Source of the DNA: an uncultured Bacilli bacterium
GTDB lineage: Bacteria; Bacillota_I; Bacilli_A; RF39; UBA660
DNA length: 64,000 bases
NCBI GenBank assembly: GCA_934167695.1
Contig: CAKPLP010000004.1
Span: 32,733-96,732 of the forward strand
Reading direction: 5' to 3'
Under the pieces are notes generated by a model. The model was not told the DNA's origin, did no database searches, and saw only the letters and a program-made list of their open reading frames with translations. Positions 1 to 8,868 of the stretch are shown here, piece after piece. The translations under genes and the position numbers were made by a program. The first letter of the stretch is position 1. Each line of letters opens with the position of its first letter.

Positions 1-425
1 TAATCAAGCATATCATCATCAGGATTTACATAAATTAAATTATTATAAGTATCAATAACAGTACTTAAATAACATTTTATAAGTTTAATTTTATCATCAA
101 ATAAAACATCATCTTTCTTTGGTAATAGCAATAATAACTCTTCAGTAGAATTAGCACTTTCAATAGAATTATAATCTATATTAATATTAGGTCTAACCTT
201 ATCTTTATCCTGCTTGGTACTTTTATTATTAGATTCAGAAGGTGAAAATTCATATTCTCCTATTTCTTTACTTTCATTCAACTTATCAAAAACATTATTA
301 TTCTTTTTAATAATTCTCATTATTAATTTATTTTTATCAGAAACACTTAAATTTTTATATTCATCAGACTCTAAAATACGTTCTTCATCTAAAACAAATC
401 CAAATTCATCTTTATCAAATTCCAT
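1..425 (-). CDS. Hypothetical acidic protein (3' end outside window)
   Basis: An open frame of 141 codons runs from an ATG at 425 off the left edge of the window without a stop. The ATG is preceded by a good purine-rich ribosome site (GGGGGATTTT before ATG). The product is strongly charged (many Asp, Glu, Lys), has no signal peptide or membrane segment in the visible part, and looks like a soluble intracellular protein. I do not recognise the family. The opposite-strand frame in this stretch is a shadow: it lacks a ribosome site. The glyS terminator lies just upstream, so this gene probably has its own promoter or is read through. Confidence 0.6.
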   Translation of the reverse strand, partial: MEFDKDEFGFVLDEERILESDEYKNLSVSDKNKLIMRIIKKNNNVFDKLNESKEIGEYEFSPSESNNKSTKQDKDKVRPNINIDYNSIESANSTEELLLLLPKKDDVLFDDKIKLIKCYLSTVIDTYNNLIYVNPDDDMLD

Positions 426-477
426 AAAATCCCCCATTAAGTTTCACTATTATAACATGCAATTTTAAAATATGCAA

Positions 478-506
478 AAAAACTAGTTGAAAGTTCAACT
501 AGTTTC
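478..506 (-). terminator. Rho-independent terminator of glyS
   Basis: An 11-base inverted repeat (AACTAGTTGAA / TTCAACTAGTT, 481-504) with a minimal loop is followed on the minus strand by a run of seven T. It begins 15 bases after the glyS stop codon. Confidence 0.85.
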
Positions 507-520
507 TTTATAAATAATAA

Positions 521-1891
521 TTAAAATTGTATTTTAGATAAGACATAATTTTCTACTTCATCTAAAGGCAAAACAATTTGCTCCATAGTATCTCTATCTC
601 TTAAAGTAACAGTTTTATTGTTAATGGTTTCATCATCTATAGTAATACAATAAGGTGTTCCAATCGCATCTTGTCTTCTATAACGTTTTCCAATAGAACC
701 AGCCTCATCATAACTACACATAAACTTTTTAGATAATTCCTGATAAATTTCTTCTGCTTTTTCACTATGATACTTTTTTGCAAGAGGTAAAACAGCTAAT
801 TTATAAGGAGCTATATATGGATTAAATTTCATTAACTCTCTTTCTTCTCCATTAGCAAGTGTTTCCTTGCAATAAGAATTATCAAGTATAGCAAGTGTTA
901 ATCTATCACATCCAACAGTAGATTCTATTATGTATGGAATAAATTTTTCTCCTGTCTCTGGATCTAAATACTGTTGAGAAACTTTTGAATACTCTTCGTG
1001 ACGAGATAAATCATAATTAGTTCTATTATGGGTACCATTTACTTCTCCCCATCCAAAGCAGTATTTATATTCTATATCACATGCTTCTTTAGCATAATGA
1101 GCTAATTTTTCATGATCATGGAATCTTAACTTATTATCTGAAATTCCTAAATCTACAAAATATTTTTTAGCATAATCTTTAAAATATTGATAAATTTCAG
1201 AATCATTTCCTTCTTTACAAAAAGTCTGATATTCCATTTGTTCAAATTCAATAGTTCTAAAAGTAAAATTACCGGGAGTAATTTCATTTCTAAAAGCTTT
1301 TCCTATTTGTCCTATACTAAATGGTAACTTAGCTCGCATACTACGTTGTACATTTAAAAAATTAACATACTCTCCTTGAGCATTTTCAGGACGTAGATAC
1401 ACTTTATTTTTTCCATCTTCTACTACACCACGATGAGTTTCAAACATTAAATTAAATTGTCTAATATCTGTAAAATTACTCTTACCACATTTTGGACAAG
1501 GTACTTTATGAGTACGAATATAATCCATCATTTCATCTTGACTCATACCATCAGCATGAGCATCTTCATCAAAATCATCAATCAAGTTATCTGCACGATG
1601 TCTAGTTTTACATTCCTTACAATCTATTAAAGGATCTGAAAAACTAGCAACATGACCGCTGGCTTCCCAAACTCTTGGATGCATCAATATAGCAGCATCA
1701 ACTTCATACGCATTTTTTCTCTCTTGGATAAATCTTTTTCTCCAAGAATCCTTTATATTATTTTTTAAACGAGATCCAAGAGGACCATAATCCCACGTAT
1801 TTGCAAGACCACCATATATTTCACTACCTTGAAATATAAATCCATATTGCTTACAATAATTTACTAATTTTTCCATTGTTAACTCTTCCAT
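521..1891 (-). CDS. glyS: Glycine--tRNA ligase, dimeric class II type
   Basis: Charges tRNA-Gly with glycine in the cytoplasm. At 456 residues it has the length of the alpha2 (glyQS-type) bacterial enzyme. Visible are an N-terminal class II motif 1 region (GLANTWDYGPLG near residue 28), two CxxC pairs of a zinc-ribbon insertion (CKEC near 91, CPKC near 132), a motif 2 block with FRNEITP and FEQMEYQTF, and a C-terminal anticodon-binding domain starting near YKLAVLPL. The ATG follows TAGGAGGAATATT. A T-box leader immediately upstream indicates control by uncharged tRNA-Gly. It lies downstream of murI and ends at a strong terminator. Confidence 0.96.
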   Translation of the reverse strand: MEELTMEKLVNYCKQYGFIFQGSEIYGGLANTWDYGPLGSRLKNNIKDSWRKRFIQERKNAYEVDAAILMHPRVWEASGHVASFSDPLIDCKECKTRHRADNLIDDFDEDAHADGMSQDEMMDYIRTHKVPCPKCGKSNFTDIRQFNLMFETHRGVVEDGKNKVYLRPENAQGEYVNFLNVQRSMRAKLPFSIGQIGKAFRNEITPGNFTFRTIEFEQMEYQTFCKEGNDSEIYQYFKDYAKKYFVDLGISDNKLRFHDHEKLAHYAKEACDIEYKYCFGWGEVNGTHNRTNYDLSRHEEYSKVSQQYLDPETGEKFIPYIIESTVGCDRLTLAILDNSYCKETLANGEERELMKFNPYIAPYKLAVLPLAKKYHSEKAEEIYQELSKKFMCSYDEAGSIGKRYRRQDAIGTPYCITIDDETINNKTVTLRDRDTMEQIVLPLDEVENYVLSKIQF

Positions 1892-1899
1892 AATATTCC

Positions 1900-2042
1900 T
1901 CCTAAAAAATAAAAAGAACTCTTAAAAAATATAAGGACGAGTCAACCCCGCGGTTCCACCTTATTTATTCTAAAAGAATCCCTTTAAAATTTATATAGCT
2001 AAGAGTTTCCAAGCTCTATCATCGCTTTTCATACTAATTATA
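1900..2042 (-). promoter_or_regulatory. T-box leader of glyS (tRNA-Gly sensing)
   Basis: The minus strand carries the T-box core AAGGTGGAACCGCGG at 1948-1963, whose TGGAACC bulge pairs with the acceptor end of uncharged tRNA. A downstream CGTCCTT can close the antiterminator helix. The competing terminator uses AAGAGTTC (1916-1923) followed by T-rich sequence just before the RBS. The leader is short: only about 80 bases lie between the murI stop and the T-box core. Stem I seems to be one small hairpin (AGAG/CTCT near 2010) with GGA in its loop, a possible glycine specifier. The core is seen directly; the specifier assignment is inference. Confidence 0.88.
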
Positions 2043-2783
2043 TTAAATTTCTTCTTTATATGCAAGATAAAAAAATAATTTTTCCTTAGTTTTATCATTA
2101 GAAGAATCAAAAAATTCAACATGACCCTCACCCTCACTTTTTAAAATCTTCTTATCTATACAAATTCTTTTAGTTTCAGCACTCACCCCTTTACTTCCAT
2201 CGAAAAAATTAACATTTCCTAAAATAGAGTTTATTTCTTTTTTTATCAAAGGATAATGAGTACATCCTAAAACAACATTTTCAACACCCTTATATTTTCC
2301 AATCTTACTAACTAAATACACCTCTATAGCCTCACTATTACAATTCTCAATCAAATCTGCAAGTCCACTGCAACTACAAAGTATTGTATTATGATTATCA
2401 TATTTATTATATAACTCTAAAAAATGTTTACTTTCTATAGTTGCTTTAGTAGCCATCACTAACGTCTTTTTTTCTCTAGCATAATCATATACCATTTTAT
2501 ACGCCGGTTCGATTGCAATAAAAGGAATATCATACTTTTTTCTTAAATAATCTTTACAAACACTACTAGCAGTATTACAAGCAATAACAATTACTTCACA
2601 CCCTTTATCAATTAAATATAAAACAACATCATCTACAATTTTTATAAGTTCTTCACTATTCTTATCACCATAAGGATTATTAATTGAATCAGAATAATAC
2701 AAATAATCTTGATGTGGTAACACCTTCAATAATTCATGTAAAACTGTAACACCACCTATACCAGAATCAAATATACCTATCAT
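2043..2783 (-). CDS. murI: Glutamate racemase
   Basis: Interconverts L- and D-glutamate to supply D-Glu for peptidoglycan. The 246-residue length is slightly short for the family. The signature FDSGIGG at residues 5-11 and the two catalytic cysteines in ACNTASS (Cys69) and GCTHYP (Cys174, with His176) are present. The ATG follows AAGGACTGATAAA. It starts 4 bases after the end of the upstream DUF5662-like gene, so the two are probably cotranscribed. No terminator is visible before the glyS T-box, so the T-box may receive transcripts from murI. Confidence 0.95.
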   Translation of the reverse strand: MIGIFDSGIGGVTVLHELLKVLPHQDYLYYSDSINNPYGDKNSEELIKIVDDVVLYLIDKGCEVIVIACNTASSVCKDYLRKKYDIPFIAIEPAYKMVYDYAREKKTLVMATKATIESKHFLELYNKYDNHNTILCSCSGLADLIENCNSEAIEVYLVSKIGKYKGVENVVLGCTHYPLIKKEINSILGNVNFFDGSKGVSAETKRICIDKKILKSEGEGHVEFFDSSNDKTKEKLFFYLAYKEEI

Positions 2784-2787
2784 TTTA

Positions 2788-3327
2788 TCAGTCCTTTACA
2801 ATACTTTTATATGTCGCTTTAAAATAACTTTTTCTAAAAACATACTTTTCACCATTATTTTTTAAATCAAGTAATGCCTTCTCAAGAAATTTACGAGTCA
2901 TAATATTCATCATATAGCCATACTTCTTTGTTTCTATTAAAAAGTAATCATAAGCATCTCCATCACTATATTTATCTCCATTATAATTTTTTGAAGCAGC
3001 AACTCTATCACATACCATTTCTACAGCATATTTATAAGGCATAACTGGAACACTTTCACTAGCAACATCATACCAATATTCATAATGATGTTTATTACAA
3101 GCCTTATGATGAATCCAACTAAGAGAATATCCCTTATCCTTTCTAGCATCAACAATAGGACTATGTTTTCCATTATAATACTTTACATTTTCAAAAAATT
3201 CAGTCTTAGAATACTTCGATAAATCATGTACTAGTCCTCTAAAAAAGATACCTGATTTAGCCGCAAGTATAAACACCAAATATCTATGCCTAGATACAGT
3301 TTTAAAATGTTCCCAACATTTAATCAT
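2788..3327 (-). CDS. DUF5662-like protein
   Basis: A soluble protein of about 179 residues. The longer frame from 3342 begins at a TTG without ribosome site, while the ATG at 3327 follows GGTGAAATTT, so 3327 is preferred. The sequence has a conserved-looking HDLSKYS motif and a WIHHKACNKHH block rich in histidine, suggestive of a metal site like that of HD-type hydrolases. I associate it with the DUF5662 family from memory of these motifs; no activity is known to me. It overlaps nothing and sits 4 bases ahead of murI. Confidence 0.7.
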   Translation of the reverse strand: MIKCWEHFKTVSRHRYLVFILAAKSGIFFRGLVHDLSKYSKTEFFENVKYYNGKHSPIVDARKDKGYSLSWIHHKACNKHHYEYWYDVASESVPVMPYKYAVEMVCDRVAASKNYNGDKYSDGDAYDYFLIETKKYGYMMNIMTRKFLEKALLDLKNNGEKYVFRKSYFKATYKSIVKD

Positions 3328-3380
3328 AAATTTCACCAACAAAAATTATACCATAAAAAATAAAGTTATAAAACATAACC

Positions 3381-3578
3381 TTATTTTTGTTTATTAGTAA
3401 AACTATTATAATTAACATTATCATTTAACATTAAATCGAGTTCACTATCATACTTTGCATTTCTCTTTTCTTGATATTCTTTATCAATTTTTACATCAAT
3501 ATCATGCTGTTTAATTATAGCATCACGTATTTGAAATATAATTTGCTGATTATCATAAACAGTAATATCATTCATCAT
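3381..3578 (-). CDS. Small hypothetical protein (65 aa)
   Basis: A short charged protein starting at an ATG (or the next codon, also ATG) preceded by AAGGAGA at good spacing. It has no membrane segment or recognisable motif. It lies 53 bases ahead of the DUF5662-like gene and could be the first gene of that small operon. The good ribosome site and compact fit between neighbours support it being real; the function is unknown. Confidence 0.55.
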   Translation of the reverse strand: MMNDITVYDNQQIIFQIRDAIIKQHDIDVKIDKEYQEKRNAKYDSELDLMLNDNVNYNSFTNKQK

Positions 3579-3637
3579 AATACCATTCTCCTTAATATAA
3601 TTATACTACCATAATTGTATCACAATAATATCCAATT

Positions 3638-4786
3638 TCAAGTATTATTACTATTATTTAAAATTAATCCAAAATAAATACTAACTGCAGGGCTTAATAA
3701 AACATGACCAGAAGTAAGAGATATTAAAATTAATATTATTAGTGATATTAAGCTATCAGTATTAACTATCCTATTATTTTTAATAATTAGAATATTAATA
3801 AATATAAAAACTAAAAATCCTATTAATCCATATCTTATAATAATATCTAATATATCTATTTCAATCATTTTAACACTAATTTCCTGCATGCCTATTCCCA
3901 ATAGCTGTCTAAATATATCCTGTTTAAAAAAATATTTAAAATTAGTAATCATAAAACCAATTCTATCATTATATATAACTTTATTTACAAACTCAAATGA
4001 TATTATATTTTTTACCTTAAAAAAGTTCTTCTGTACAATCATGTTTTGATAAGTTCTAGTTTTGGTAAATAAATAAACTCCACCTATTAATAAAAATATA
4101 AATATTAAAGCTATTATTATTTTTTGATTCTTACTTCTTTTAAAAAACAGATTTTCTCTTTCCTGAAATAATAAATAAAATATTCCAAAAAGTACCCCTC
4201 CAAATAAAACTTTAGTACCAATCAATAAAGAACTTCCTATAATCATCAAAAATAAAATTAACAATAGTATAAATTTTTTATTATTTTTTAAATAACTAAA
4301 TACTATTGGTATTAAACAAGTAATTATAGCACTAAATTCATTTATTGAAGAGAAAACACCCTTAAATCCACTTTTTCCAATAGCCTTTACATACGCATCT
4401 ACACCAATACCAGTAATATAAGAAATATAATATATTACTAAATAAGTAAAAACAATTATAGTTAAAATTTTATTTCGATCAACAGGTAAAAGAAAATCTT
4501 TAAAAAATAACATACTAATAGGTAAATATAAAAACTTCAATATATTTGAACAAATAGATACCAAAGATATATTTAAATAAAAATATTGAAATAAAAATAA
4601 CACTACAGAAAAAATGAGAAGTGGTATTAAATATTTATTATTTTTTTTCTTATATAATAAGTATATAATTGAACCAGTTAAAAACAGGGTTCTACATATT
4701 ATATTTAGTGGATTATTATAAAAACTAAACACATCAAGGATCGGACCAAGAAATAAAAAAACACACACTAAATATTTTTCTATCAC
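3638..4786 (-). CDS. O-antigen ligase/polymerase-like integral membrane protein
   Basis: A 382-residue protein made almost entirely of hydrophobic helices (about ten), with a longer extracellular loop near residues 240-300 between late helices, as in the Wzy/WaaL family. Such proteins polymerise or ligate polysaccharide repeat units at the outer face of the membrane. The start is GTG at 4786, with GGAGGTG eight bases before it; no ATG fits. No glycosyltransferases are next to it, so the substrate cannot be guessed. The family call rests on topology and loop placement, not on a catalytic motif. Confidence 0.65.
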   Translation of the reverse strand: MIEKYLVCVFLFLGPILDVFSFYNNPLNIICRTLFLTGSIIYLLYKKKNNKYLIPLLIFSVVLFLFQYFYLNISLVSICSNILKFLYLPISMLFFKDFLLPVDRNKILTIIVFTYLVIYYISYITGIGVDAYVKAIGKSGFKGVFSSINEFSAIITCLIPIVFSYLKNNKKFILLLILFLMIIGSSLLIGTKVLFGGVLFGIFYLLFQERENLFFKRSKNQKIIIALIFIFLLIGGVYLFTKTRTYQNMIVQKNFFKVKNIISFEFVNKVIYNDRIGFMITNFKYFFKQDIFRQLLGIGMQEISVKMIEIDILDIIIRYGLIGFLVFIFINILIIKNNRIVNTDSLISLIILILISLTSGHVLLSPAVSIYFGLILNNSNNT

Positions 4787-4852
4787 AAAACACCTCCATT
4801 ATCTAAATATATTATACATACTATTTCAAAAAAAAACTATATTTTTACACAA

Positions 4853-4876
4853 AAAAGGATGACTATATCATCCTAA
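4853..4876 (-). terminator. Terminator of tRNA-Glu
   Basis: A 7-base hairpin (AGGATGA/TCATCCT, 4856-4874) is followed on the minus strand by a T run, about 10 bases after the tRNA 3' end. Confidence 0.8.
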
Positions 4877-4885
4877 ATATCATTA

Positions 4886-4963
4886 TGGTAGTCTGTACGG
4901 AATTCGAATCCGTGAATGTTGCCTTGAGAGGGCAATGTGTTAAGCCACTTCACCAACAGACCA
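4886..4963 (-). tRNA. tRNA-Glu (anticodon CUC)
   Basis: On the minus strand a complete cloverleaf can be drawn. It has a 7-base acceptor stem (TGGTCTG with CAGACTA, one G-U), a D arm, an anticodon stem TTGCC/GGCAA with loop CTCTCAA (anticodon CTC), a short variable loop, a T arm with TTCGAAT, and an encoded CCA end. The overall layout matches bacterial tRNA-Glu. The plus-strand open frame over this region is spurious. Confidence 0.9.
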
Positions 4964-5009
4964 TAAAATCTTCATCACAAAAGACAATAATATTTTACCA
5001 CAATTTTTT

Positions 5010-5741
5010 TTATTTGACAACACCCCTATTTTTAATTGATATATTATCTACAATATATTCACCAGAATAATTACTATCTAAATTATTCATTTCACTTTTA
5101 ATTTTGTTAATCTCTTCTTCCTTACAACTTAACTCCTTACTATTCATATTCAAAAAACGCATTGTAAGTAAATTAAACATATAACTATCAAGTTTAAAAT
5201 CAACATATCCAACTTGATCTATATATTTCTTTATATCAGTTCTAATCCATGAAGGCTTCATATCATCAATAAAAACATTATCAATATCAGAAAAACAGAC
5301 ATCATAATTGTTTTTTCTATTGGATACTTGGATATTATCCTCCTTAATATCACCATAAACAACACCACGATCATGAAATTGATCTAGTTCATTTCTAAGA
5401 CTTTTCAAAAATAATAACTTTTCTGCCTCTGGTAAATCGTTATACTGTGATAGTTTTCTACTATTAAGTTTCAAATTCATTACATATCCTAAAAAAGTAT
5501 TATCATAATATACCAAATCATATATCTTTATATTTTCAGAGAATGCTCTTTCATAAACTTTTTTTATCATTTCTTCCTTTGTTTTTCTTTCATCCTCAAA
5601 ATTAAATAAAAACATCTTAAATAACTTATAATCACCATCACGATCTACAAATGCATATAACTTAGATTCACCACCTTTATACGTTGGTCTACTACTTAAA
5701 ATTTTGCAATATTGATCATCATTTAAATTAACAATCGCCAT
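5010..5741 (-). CDS. Protein-kinase-fold protein
   Basis: A 243-residue soluble protein with a minimal kinase-like layout. It has a candidate lysine in KLFKMF near residue 40, a catalytic loop YGDIKEDNI at 129-137 (equivalent to HRDxKxxN) and a metal-binding SDIDN at 151-155 replacing DFG. These residues suggest it is catalytically competent, in the RIO/lipopolysaccharide-kinase type of the superfamily. The C-terminal lobe is short. The ATG follows GGGTGATAAA. It stands alone between a tRNA and a divergent unknown gene, so the substrate is unknown; it could act on proteins or small molecules. Confidence 0.7.
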   Translation of the reverse strand: MAIVNLNDDQYCKILSSRPTYKGGESKLYAFVDRDGDYKLFKMFLFNFEDERKTKEEMIKKVYERAFSENIKIYDLVYYDNTFLGYVMNLKLNSRKLSQYNDLPEAEKLLFLKSLRNELDQFHDRGVVYGDIKEDNIQVSNRKNNYDVCFSDIDNVFIDDMKPSWIRTDIKKYIDQVGYVDFKLDSYMFNLLTMRFLNMNSKELSCKEEEINKIKSEMNNLDSNYSGEYIVDNISIKNRGVVK

Positions 5742-5862
5742 TTTATCACCCTATTTCTATAAAAATTATATCATTTTTCACCAAAAATTAAAAATAATTA
5801 TGTTCACAAAATTAAAAAAATGTTAAAATAAGAATACATTAATTACAGGGAAGAGGAAAAAT

Positions 5863-6384
5863 ATGTTAAATTTAGATGATTATTATTTGGGATTAATATT
5901 AGCACATCCAGATTATTACAAAAACAAAAAAAGAGAGAGATTATTTCAAGGGGTATCCTATGATCCATTTATAGAAATTCCAAAAGAAATTGCCATAACA
6001 ATGGGAGTTATAACATTACTTCGAAAAGCAAATGATAAGTATTACGATGAAGAAAATTCTATCTGGGAAAACGAATTAAGTTATACTTTAGGACAAACAA
6101 ACCATCTTGGTATTACATTAGCCTACGTAAAACCATTTAAAGAAAGCTATCAAGAAAAAGCTACTGTTTACCAAGAAGAAGAACTAGAAAATGACATAGA
6201 TAAAAAATTAGATGCAATTTTTAATCATTCATATTATATTACCCATTCAAAATTAACAAGAAAAGATAAAATAATAACAATCACTGAATATCCAAAAGAT
6301 GCTGTTAGAAATGAATATTTACAACAATTATTAGGTAAAAAAGATTATGAAAACCTACATCAAAAAACTCTAAAAAAAGAATAG
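5863..6384 (+). CDS. Hypothetical protein (173 aa)
   Basis: A plus-strand gene in a mostly minus-strand region, with the ribosome site GGGAAGAGG before the ATG and an AT-rich promoter region upstream. The product is soluble, charged and free of membrane segments. The middle (TLGQTNHLGITLAY) looks like a folded core and the second half is rich in Glu and Lys. I do not recognise it. It converges with gltX, their stops being 5 bases apart. Confidence 0.6.
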   Translation: MLNLDDYYLGLILAHPDYYKNKKRERLFQGVSYDPFIEIPKEIAITMGVITLLRKANDKYYDEENSIWENELSYTLGQTNHLGITLAYVKPFKESYQEKATVYQEEELENDIDKKLDAIFNHSYYITHSKLTRKDKIITITEYPKDAVRNEYLQQLLGKKDYENLHQKTLKKE

Positions 6385-6388
6385 AAGA

Positions 6389-8029
6389 TTATCTATTACG
6401 ATAAAATTCTATTCTTTTTTTTATTTCATCTTTTCCTAATATTTTCAAAATATCATATAAACTAGGAGTTTTAACTCTTCCGGTTATAACATATCGAAGT
6501 GCTTCACATATAGTTCCAATATGTCCTTTATATTGTTCCGGATTATTTTTATACTCTTTAGTGCTAGCAGCATAACCATTCAAAGAGGCAAAACCTTGAA
6601 TTTTAGCATACCATTCATCCTGAGTATCAGAAACACTGTAAACTTCCAAATATTTATCTAAAATATCACAATCTATTTCTGTTAAAACATCATCATAAGA
6701 ATCTTCTTTATAAAATAGTTCATTAAAAATATAACTAGATTCTTTTTTAATATCCTTATAAGTAGCAATATCTTTTCTAGGTCGTTTTCCATTTCTTTCT
6801 ATATCTAAAAATGATACTAAATTTTCTTTATTAGAAACCATTAAATTATAAAAATCTTCATCATACTTTTTGTAATATTTAAGACTATCTTCATAAATTT
6901 GAGAAGCACTAAGTCTAGAGAAATATGTACGACATATATTATTTAATTTTTCAGTATCAAATAAGGTACCACCTGTAGGCATTTTTTTAAATGAAAAATT
7001 AAATTCCATGTAAGACTTATCACTATTTTGTAAATACCATTCTTCAAAATTAGTATTAATAATAGTAGCTAAGAAAAGCTTTACAGCCTCTACAGGAATA
7101 CCTGCTTCTTCATAAAAACTTACAGAAAATTCTGGGTCTTTTCTTTTACTTAATTTTCTAACATTTCCGTTTTCTTTTTTAGTAAGTGGAGCATAATGTG
7201 CATATTTAAAGGGTTTAAATCCTAACATTTGGCATAGTTGTAAATGTTTTGGATAACTAGGAACCCATTCATCTCCACGGATAACTAAAGTAGTATGCAT
7301 TAAATGATCATCTACAACATGTGCAAAATGATAAGTTGGAAGTCCATCTTTTTTCATAATTACTTCATCAATTATATTTTCTGGTAAAGTTATATCACCC
7401 TTAATTAAATCATGTAAAACAACTTGTTTTGACATATCTCCGGGAGACTTAATACGAATAACGTAACTATCTCCACTTTCTAGATGCTTCTTAACTTCAT
7501 CTAAGGAAAGATCACGATCAACAGCATAATACCCATATACACCTATAGCTTCTTTACGAAGTTCTTGTCCTTCTCTAATTTCTTGTAACTCTTCTTTAGT
7601 CATAAAACAAGGATAAGCAAGACCATTACGTAATAAATCTTTAATGTAAACTTGATAAATCTCTTTACGCATGCTTTGAACATAAGGAGCATATTCTCCA
7701 TCAGAAAAAGCCCCTTCACTTGGCATAATTCCATAGTTACTCAAAGTATTTTTTATTAAATCTGAAGCACCTTCAACAAAGCGTTCTTGATCAGTATCTT
7801 CTAGTCTAACATAAAATATTCCATTACTTTGTTTAGCAAAAATATAATCCAAAAAAGCACTTTCTAAATTACCAACATGCATAAATCCAGTAGGACTTGG
7901 AGCAAAACGAGTTACTTTTGCACCATCTTCTAAAACTCTTTCAGGATATTTAGCTTCAATTTCTTCTCTAGTTATTTGAATATTGGGTAATAATAAATCA
8001 GCAAGCTCAATTCTCTCTTTTTCAGTCAT
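6389..8029 (-). CDS. gltX: Glutamate--tRNA ligase
   Basis: Class I synthetase of 546 residues. It shows the HIGH-type site in PSPTGFMHVGN, a KLSKRKDPE motif matching KMSKS, and a helical C-terminal anticodon domain. The open frame extends 42 codons further upstream through the tRNA-Gln gene. The true start is the ATG at 8029, with GGAGG before it. KRKDPE-type GluRS enzymes of clostridia often act on both tRNA-Glu and tRNA-Gln, with Glu-tRNA-Gln then amidated by GatCAB. The adjacent tRNA-Gln makes this attractive, but it is inference since gat genes are not in view. Confidence 0.93.
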   Translation of the reverse strand: MTEKERIELADLLLPNIQITREEIEAKYPERVLEDGAKVTRFAPSPTGFMHVGNLESAFLDYIFAKQSNGIFYVRLEDTDQERFVEGASDLIKNTLSNYGIMPSEGAFSDGEYAPYVQSMRKEIYQVYIKDLLRNGLAYPCFMTKEELQEIREGQELRKEAIGVYGYYAVDRDLSLDEVKKHLESGDSYVIRIKSPGDMSKQVVLHDLIKGDITLPENIIDEVIMKKDGLPTYHFAHVVDDHLMHTTLVIRGDEWVPSYPKHLQLCQMLGFKPFKYAHYAPLTKKENGNVRKLSKRKDPEFSVSFYEEAGIPVEAVKLFLATIINTNFEEWYLQNSDKSYMEFNFSFKKMPTGGTLFDTEKLNNICRTYFSRLSASQIYEDSLKYYKKYDEDFYNLMVSNKENLVSFLDIERNGKRPRKDIATYKDIKKESSYIFNELFYKEDSYDDVLTEIDCDILDKYLEVYSVSDTQDEWYAKIQGFASLNGYAASTKEYKNNPEQYKGHIGTICEALRYVITGRVKTPSLYDILKILGKDEIKKRIEFYRNR

Positions 8030-8076
8030 AACTATCCTCCATCTATCTATATAAACATAAAATGTAAATTCAAAAA

Positions 8077-8151
8077 TGGCTGCTCCAGTTAGATTCGAAC
8101 TAACGCATAATGCGGTCAGAGCGCATTGCCTTACCACTTGGCCATGGAGCA
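8077..8151 (-). tRNA. tRNA-Gln (anticodon CUG)
   Basis: The minus strand folds into a cloverleaf with acceptor stem TGCTCCA/TGGAGCA, D arm TGGCCAAGTGGTAAGGCA, anticodon stem ATGCG/CGCAT with loop CTCTGAC (anticodon CTG), T arm GTTAG-TTCGAAT-CTAAC, discriminator G and encoded CCA. It lies 48 bases upstream of the gltX start in the same direction and is probably cotranscribed with it. Confidence 0.93.
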
Positions 8152-8191
8152 ACATAACATATATATTTTATACCAAATTTAAAAGTTTTGC

Positions 8192-8225
8192 AACAAAAAA
8201 AAGACTTTTATTTTAGTCTTTTATA
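8192..8225 (-). terminator. Terminator of the 8.2-8.7 kb gene
   Basis: Hairpin AAAAGACT/AGTCTTTT (8199-8222) followed on the minus strand by eight T. It overlaps the stop codon of the upstream gene and separates it from tRNA-Gln. Confidence 0.8.
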
Positions 8226-8736
8226 TATGTCTATTTTGAGTTTTTTTATTGCTTATAACAGGTTGACATCCAGTAAGCATTAACATTTTTGTATTATATT
8301 CACTGCTTCTAAGATGACGTTCAAATTCAGGACTATCTTCACTAAACATACGTGAATCAGCATTTCTTAACATAACACTAAATACCTCACTTGAATATCT
8401 AGAATCTTCTTCAAATTCAAACATTCCTAAGAAACTTTCAACAGCAACAGCAAGTCTTGGACTTTTTCTTTGTGTATCTGATTCAAATAAATTATATATT
8501 CCTTCAAAACTTAACTCATCACTATTAATCATGTTAAAAAAGCATCTTTTTAAATCTCCAGTATTTTTACTTTTATCAACATTAGTTTTTTTCTCACTAG
8601 TAGTATCTAACTTCATTGAATATAACTGATTATAAAATACAGCAAGATCATCCTCTTTAACATCATCCTTTAAACTACAATTAAGCTTAACATAGTCTCC
8701 TGTCTCTAAATCAAAATAACAAAATTCTTTAAACAT
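8221..8736 (-). CDS. Hypothetical protein (~171 aa)
   Basis: A soluble acidic protein. A frame from 8754 exists, but the ATG at 8736 sits behind GGGAGAGAAAAA and gives a natural start (MFKEF). The central stretch is rich in Ser, Asp and Lys and probably flexible; the second half is helical. It has no signal peptide or recognisable motif. It has its own terminator and is separated from the neighbouring surface-protein gene by another terminator, so it is monocistronic. Confidence 0.6.
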   Translation of the reverse strand: MFKEFCYFDLETGDYVKLNCSLKDDVKEDDLAVFYNQLYSMKLDTTSEKKTNVDKSKNTGDLKRCFFNMINSDELSFEGIYNLFESDTQRKSPRLAVAVESFLGMFEFEEDSRYSSEVFSVMLRNADSRMFSEDSPEFERHLRSSEYNTKMLMLTGCQPVISNKKTQNRHI

Positions 8737-8825
8737 TTTTTCTCTCCCTTTCATAGCTCACAAACGCCTAATATTATAGCACGATATTATAATAATTGCA
8801 AACATTTTATGATTTTTTTGTCAAA

Positions 8826-8855
8826 AAAAAGGAGAAAAAGCAACTTTTTCTCAAA
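8826..8855 (-). terminator. Terminator of the TasA/SipW-like gene
   Basis: A perfect 9-base stem (GAGAAAAAG/CTTTTTCTC, 8832-8852) with a 3-base loop, followed on the minus strand by a T8 run. Confidence 0.9.
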
Positions 8856-8868
8856 TATATATAGTTTT

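Noticed and set aside
214..468. Plus-strand 84-codon frame
   Set aside because: It has no ribosome site, and the opposite strand carries a better partial gene with GGGGGATTTT and ATG 425.
4885..5070. Plus-strand 61-codon frame
   Set aside because: It runs through tRNA-Glu and the end of the kinase-like gene; a shadow frame.
8030..8155. N-terminal extension of gltX
   Set aside because: It would translate the tRNA-Gln gene. The ATG at 8029 has GGAGG and matches the family's start.
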